The translations under genes were made by a program, and so were the position numbers. Positions 5,786 through 8,531 of a stretch of 8,531 nt of DNA are shown here, piece after piece. Source of the DNA: Candidatus Woesearchaeota archaeon (GTDB lineage Archaea > Nanobdellota > Nanobdellia > Woesearchaeales > WJIZ01); assembly GCA_018303575.1 (NCBI GenBank), contig JAGVXW010000008.1, positions 1 through 8,531 on the forward strand, read 5' to 3'. The notes beneath the pieces were generated by a model. That model ran no database searches and was not told where the DNA came from. It was given only the letters and a program-made list of their open reading frames with translations. Every line of letters starts with the position of its first letter. Position 1 is the first letter of the stretch.

Positions 5786-6433
5786 ATGGTTACGATCAGC
5801 CATCTCGTCGAGAAAGCGGTGAACGAGCAGCCCTTGCTTTCGTACTGCATCGAACAGGACATCGTGAGCTTCGGCAATGTCGCTGAGCAGCTCGAGAAAT
5901 CCATTGCGAAGGAGCTGGGGAAGCCGGTGCAGCGGAGCGCCATCGTCATGGCGCTGCGGCGCTACGCCGAGAAGAGCCAGGAGAAGGCGAAAGTCCCAAG
6001 GTTCGACTTCCGCTCGGAGATCACGCTTACAAATCACTTGTGCGACATCGCGGTGCGGAAGGGCTCGGGGCTGTTCGGGAAGCTGCCGGCGATTCGCGAA
6101 ACCGTTGACAGGTCGAAGGGAGAGATGCTCAACATCATCCATGGCATCCATGAAAGCGTCATTGTCACGAACATGCGCCACATCCCCGAGCTCAAGCGCA
6201 TCCTGAAAGACAGTATCATCCACGTCCAGGATCATCTGGTTGCGGTTTCCCTCCGCTTCTCCGAGAAATTCCTGTACACTCCGGGCGTGATCGCGACCTG
6301 CCTGCGCCTGCTCCTCTGGCACGGCATCAACATCTTCGAGATCGTCTCCACGTTCACGGAGCTGACGTTCATCCTCCACGAGAACGACGCACTGAAAGCG
6401 TACAAGGCGCTGCAGGAGCTGGTGAGCGTCTAA
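5786..6433 (+). CDS. archaeal winged-helix-like plus ACT-domain protein (DUF7523-like), putative amino-acid-responsive regulator
   Basis: A 215-residue soluble protein in three parts. Residues 1-65, from MVTISHLVEKAV through the strongly conserved-looking SAIVMALRRYAEK (51-63), form a helical, probably winged-helix domain seen in archaeal proteins of this type. Residues about 77-140 show a beta-alpha-beta-beta-alpha pattern that could be a degenerate ACT domain. Residues 151-213 (VAVSLRFSEKF, TPGVIATCLRLLLWHGIN, EIVSTFTELTFILHENDA) are a clear ACT domain of the aspartokinase type, which usually binds amino acids. Aspartokinase catalytic motifs are absent. It diverges from the lysine operon, so a lysine-sensing role is a reasonable inference. 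An in-frame TTG at 5735 would add 17 residues but would be read through hairpin 2. The ATG at 5786 matches where the domain begins, though no SD precedes it. Its TAA overlaps the lrp stop codon. Confidence 0.75.
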   Translation: MVTISHLVEKAVNEQPLLSYCIEQDIVSFGNVAEQLEKSIAKELGKPVQRSAIVMALRRYAEKSQEKAKVPRFDFRSEITLTNHLCDIAVRKGSGLFGKLPAIRETVDRSKGEMLNIIHGIHESVIVTNMRHIPELKRILKDSIIHVQDHLVAVSLRFSEKFLYTPGVIATCLRLLLWHGINIFEIVSTFTELTFILHENDALKAYKALQELVSV

Positions 6434-6885
6434 AGTCTCAGCGCGTCCTCCTTGATCGTGTTCAGGATCAGCTTCGTGTTCGTGCGCTCGACGAAATCGT
6501 ACGTCTGAATCTCCTTGATGAAGCTGTCCATGGCGCGCGTGCTTTTGAAACGGGCCAGAATTACGGCATCATAGTCTCCGGTGGTGTCGTAGACCGCCAG
6601 GACGTTCGGAGAACGCGCGATCTTCCTTTCCAGCTCGATGAGCCTGCCTTTCGCGATGCGCATCTCCACCAGGATATGGACGTCGTAGCCGAGCCTCTCG
6701 TAATCCACCCTGCACGTGTACTTCTGGATGACTCCCTGCCGTTCCATCTTCTTGATCCGGTTCATCACTGTCACAAAGCTGGTTCCGACCCGTCGTGCCA
6801 TCTCCCGGAGCGGCGTTTTGGCGTTTGCCAAGAGTTCATTCAGGATCTTCTCGTCGGTCTTATCTAACACAACTTGCTGTACCAT
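6430..6885 (-). CDS. Lrp/AsnC family transcriptional regulator
   Basis: A 151-residue feast/famine regulator of typical family length. The N-terminal helix-turn-helix runs through LDKTDEKILNELLANAKTP (7-25), REMARRVGTSFVTVMNRIKK (27-46) and MERQGVIQKY (47-56). The C-terminal RAM (AsnC-like) ligand-binding domain includes DVHILVEMRI (68-77), VLAVYDTTGDYDAVI (95-109) and a last strand TNTKLILNTI (135-144). The family forms dimers and octamers that bind DNA and respond to amino acids. The ATG at 6885 has a strong SD, GGAGGGGGG (6894-6902), 8 nt upstream. It is divergent from glnA and shares the intergenic region and candidate operator with it, suggesting autoregulation and control of glutamine synthesis. 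It converges on the ACT-domain gene with a 4-nt stop-codon overlap. The specific ligand cannot be told from sequence. Confidence 0.92.
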   Translation of the reverse strand: MVQQVVLDKTDEKILNELLANAKTPLREMARRVGTSFVTVMNRIKKMERQGVIQKYTCRVDYERLGYDVHILVEMRIAKGRLIELERKIARSPNVLAVYDTTGDYDAVILARFKSTRAMDSFIKEIQTYDFVERTNTKLILNTIKEDALRL

Positions 6886-6924
6886 GTTTCATTCCCCCCT
6901 CCATCTTTCACGCGGTTTTTACTA

Positions 6925-6942
6925 TTTTAAATAACTTTTCCT
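6925..6942 (-). promoter_or_regulatory. BRE/TATA box of the lrp gene
   Basis: On the minus strand GGAAAAG (6936-6942) precedes TTATTTAAAAT (centre about 6929). The predicted start near 6903 places the SD at the very 5' end of an 18-nt leader, a consistent arrangement. Confidence 0.55.
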
Positions 6943-6949
6943 TTTGACT

Positions 6950-6960
6950 GAACATTGTTC
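6950..6960. promoter_or_regulatory. candidate Lrp/FFRP operator between lrp and glnA
   Basis: GAACATTGTTC is an 11-bp palindrome, GAAC-ATT-GTTC, around an AT spacer. This resembles the 5-3-5 layout with an A/T centre described for archaeal feast/famine regulators. Its centre (6955) lies almost exactly midway between the lrp TATA centre (about 6929) and the glnA TATA centre (about 6984), so one bound dimer could affect both promoters. Confidence 0.5.
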
Positions 6961-6978
6961 CAAAAAAACGAGAATAAG

Positions 6979-6988
6979 GATAAATATG
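6979..6988 (+). promoter_or_regulatory. TATA box of glnA
   Basis: GATAAATATG, centre about 6984, predicts a start near 7010 and a leader of about 19 nt containing GAGGGGG (7015-7021), the SD 7 nt before the glnA ATG. Confidence 0.55.
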
Positions 6989-7028
6989 TACCATCCACGA
7001 AGTAGGAGAATTTTGAGGGGGCCAAACC

Positions 7029-8342
7029 ATGAACCTTATCGAACAGGCGAAGAAGGACGGCATCAAATACATCCAGCTGCAGTTCACCGACATCCACGGC
7101 ATGGTCAAGGCCGTCAACATCCCGGCCGAGCGGCTGAAGGAGGCGCTGGAGAAGGGCATCTGGTTCGACGGCTCCTCCATAGAAGGATTCACGCGCATTT
7201 TCGAGAGCGACATGGTGCTGCATCCTGACGTGCGCACGTACGCGGTGCTGCCCTGGGAGGACGACCGCACTGCAAGGATGATCTGCGATGTCCATACTCC
7301 AGACGGAAAGCCGTTCGAAGGCGATCCCCGCCATATCCTGAAGCGCGCGATGGTGGAAGCCGAGAAGATGGGCTTCGAGTACAATGTCGGCCCGGAGCTG
7401 GAGTTCTTCCTCTTCAAGAAGACGAATGGGGAATACACGCCGGTGCCGCATGATGTGGCTGGCTACTTTGATTTCTCGCCCCGTGATCTCGCAACGGGAG
7501 TGAGGAACGAGATCGTCCGGGCGCTGGAGAGCATGGGCCTGGAGGTGGAGATGAGCCACCATGAAGTAGCGTGGGGCCAGCATGAGATCGACTTCAAGTA
7601 CGGCAACGCTTTATTGAGCGCAGATAGATGCATCACCTTCAAGCATGTCGTTAAGAGCGTCGCGCACAAGCATGAGCTGTATGCGACGTTCATGCCCAAG
7701 CCCGTCTTCGGCATCAACGGCTCGGGCATGCACGTGCACCAGAGCCTGTTCTCTGGAGAAAAGAATATGTTTTATGACGCCAAGGACCCCTACAAGCTGA
7801 GCAAAGTAGCGAGGCACTTCGTCGCCGGCCAGCTGAAAAACGTGAGGAACATGATCGCTGTCCTCTCGCCCACGGTCAATTCCTACAAGCGCCTCGTTCC
7901 TGGCTATGAAGCACCAGTGTACATCTGCTGGGCGCAGCAGAACAGGAGCGCGCTGGTGAGGATCCCGCGCTATTCTCCCGGAAGAGAGCAAAGCACGAGA
8001 GCTGAACTGCGCTGCCCGGACCCAAGCTGCAATCCTTATCTCGCGTTCGCCCTGATGCTCACGGCAGGCCTTGACGGCATCAAGAACAAGCTTGAGCCGC
8101 CCGCGCCGGTCGAAGAGAACGTCTACCATCTCGATGAAGTCGGAAGGGAGAAGAAGCACATCGCCACCCTGCCCGGCTCCCTGAAGGAAGCCCTGGATGA
8201 GCTGAAGAAGAGCACGCTGTTCAAGGCCGCGCTCGGGGAGCACACCTATTCCAAGTATCTCGACGCCAAGCGCGAGGAGTGGAACGACTACGCGCTCCAG
8301 GTGACCGAGTGGGAGAAGAAGAGGTACTTCGAGGTGATTTAA
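7029..8342 (+). CDS. glnA: glutamine synthetase, type I (GSI-alpha-like)
   Basis: A 437-residue cytosolic ATP-dependent ammonia-assimilating enzyme (glutamate + NH3 to glutamine), normally a dodecamer. Active-site elements are in order: D47 in FDGSSIEGF, E123 and E125 in GPELEFF, H177-H178-E179 in HHEVAWGQHE with E186, H235 in NGSGMHVHQS, R288 in SYKRLVPGYEAP with E294, R306 in QQNRSALVRIP, and E326/R328 in RAELRCPDPSCNP. The length and the HHEVxxGQHE spacing match the alpha type. R56 in GFTRI corresponds to B. subtilis R62, linked to feedback inhibition. The adenylylation-type NLYDLPPEE sequence is replaced by NVYHLDEVG, so adenylylation is unlikely. A strong SD (GAGGGGG) precedes the ATG by 7 nt. 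The GC-rich coding sequence and divergence from an Lrp gene point to nitrogen- or amino-acid-controlled expression. Confidence 0.97.
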   Translation: MNLIEQAKKDGIKYIQLQFTDIHGMVKAVNIPAERLKEALEKGIWFDGSSIEGFTRIFESDMVLHPDVRTYAVLPWEDDRTARMICDVHTPDGKPFEGDPRHILKRAMVEAEKMGFEYNVGPELEFFLFKKTNGEYTPVPHDVAGYFDFSPRDLATGVRNEIVRALESMGLEVEMSHHEVAWGQHEIDFKYGNALLSADRCITFKHVVKSVAHKHELYATFMPKPVFGINGSGMHVHQSLFSGEKNMFYDAKDPYKLSKVARHFVAGQLKNVRNMIAVLSPTVNSYKRLVPGYEAPVYICWAQQNRSALVRIPRYSPGREQSTRAELRCPDPSCNPYLAFALMLTAGLDGIKNKLEPPAPVEENVYHLDEVGREKKHIATLPGSLKEALDELKKSTLFKAALGEHTYSKYLDAKREEWNDYALQVTEWEKKRYFEVI

Positions 8343-8403
8343 TCCAGCGATAAGGTTAAGTCAAGTAGGGTGTCTTTGATTCCAAGCGGATCTGGCGGCT
8401 GTC

Positions 8404-8420
8404 GGACTTCTTCGAAGTCC
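8404..8420. repeat. small perfect inverted repeat downstream of glnA
   Basis: GGACTTC-TTC-GAAGTCC, a 7-bp stem with a 3-nt loop, 61 bp after the glnA stop. It could form a hairpin at the 3' end of the glnA transcript, but no T-run follows. The 3-nt loop with a GAA/TTC core is like that of the palindrome at 5605-5623. Confidence 0.45.
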
Positions 8421-8456
8421 TCGTCGATGGCTGGTTATCTCACTTCGTTCGAAATG

Positions 8457-8523
8457 TCAGAAATCTGCTTGCGCAATCTCCAGATTGAGTTCGAGGTATG
8501 CAAGCAGATTTCTGAGCATGCTC
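8457..8523. repeat. 16-bp inverted repeat with nested palindromes
   Basis: TCAGAAATCTGCTTGC (8457-8472) and its exact inverse GCAAGCAGATTTCTGA (8500-8515) flank 27 bp, which contain a further 6-bp stem CAATCT-CC-AGATTG (8474-8487). The right arm runs into the 10-bp palindrome GAGCATGCTC (8514-8523). Pairing is perfect on both strands. With the motif CTCACTTCGTTCG at 8439-8451, shared with 5575-5587, this looks like a non-coding repeat element. No gene is seen in 8343-8531. Confidence 0.6.
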
Positions 8524-8531
8524 AAAAACCA

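Noticed and set aside
5750..6379. Long minus-strand open frame (209 codons) opposite the ACT-domain gene
   Set aside because: It is antisense to a clear ACT-domain protein, has low-complexity Arg/Asp-rich content and no recognisable family or SD.
7611..8243. Long minus-strand open frame (210 codons) opposite glnA
   Set aside because: A shadow of the GC-rich glnA coding sequence; no domain or promoter supports it.
1..8531. tRNA, rRNA, CRISPR array or transposase
   Set aside because: No cloverleaf with a T-loop GTTCGA-type core in the right context, no rRNA stretch, no regularly spaced repeats, and no transposase-like protein were found by eye.

Overview
The window reads as archaeal chromosome. 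All nine main genes except one have a recognisable family. Promoter-like elements upstream of the transcription units look like archaeal TATA boxes placed about 26 bp before a plausible start site, several with G-rich Shine-Dalgarno (SD) sequences. One gene (5786-6433) belongs to a winged-helix-plus-ACT family that I associate with archaea. The gene set (diaminopimelate lysine route, Lrp/AsnC regulator, short glutamine synthetase, a nucleotidyltransferase module in a biosynthetic cluster) would fit a DPANN-type archaeon, but that placement is inference.

Layout. The left part is on the minus strand. An operon dapB-dapA-lysA runs from 5491 down to 2644, and each junction is a 4-nt ATGA stop/start overlap. 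Next, from its own TATA box, comes a two-gene module at 2462-1249: a GGT/DxD nucleotidyltransferase with a helical partner, also joined by an ATGA overlap. Last is a diaminopimelate aminotransferase (1202-21, dapL-like) with its own TATA box and SD. Together dapA, dapB, dapL and lysA supply most of the aspartate-semialdehyde-to-lysine route. The epimerase dapF and the aspartate kinase and semialdehyde dehydrogenase are not in the window.

A 294-bp control region (5492-5785) separates the dap operon from a divergent ACT-domain gene. It holds TATA boxes for both directions, an 11-bp direct repeat beside the dapB TATA box, a nested inverted-repeat element, and a two-hairpin leader before the ACT gene. 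The base pairing of the larger hairpin is better preserved as plus-strand RNA than as DNA. An amino-acid-sensing ACT protein divergent from a lysine operon suggests a local regulator.

The right part is a nitrogen-control pair: an Lrp/AsnC regulator (6885-6430, minus, convergent with the ACT gene and overlapping its stop codon by 4 nt) and glnA (7029-8342, plus). Their 143-bp intergenic region has two divergent TATA boxes and, almost exactly between them, a GAAC-ATT-GTTC palindrome that looks like a shared Lrp operator. Downstream of glnA, 189 bases without a gene are packed with inverted repeats and share a 13-bp motif with the dap control region, suggesting a dispersed intergenic repeat.
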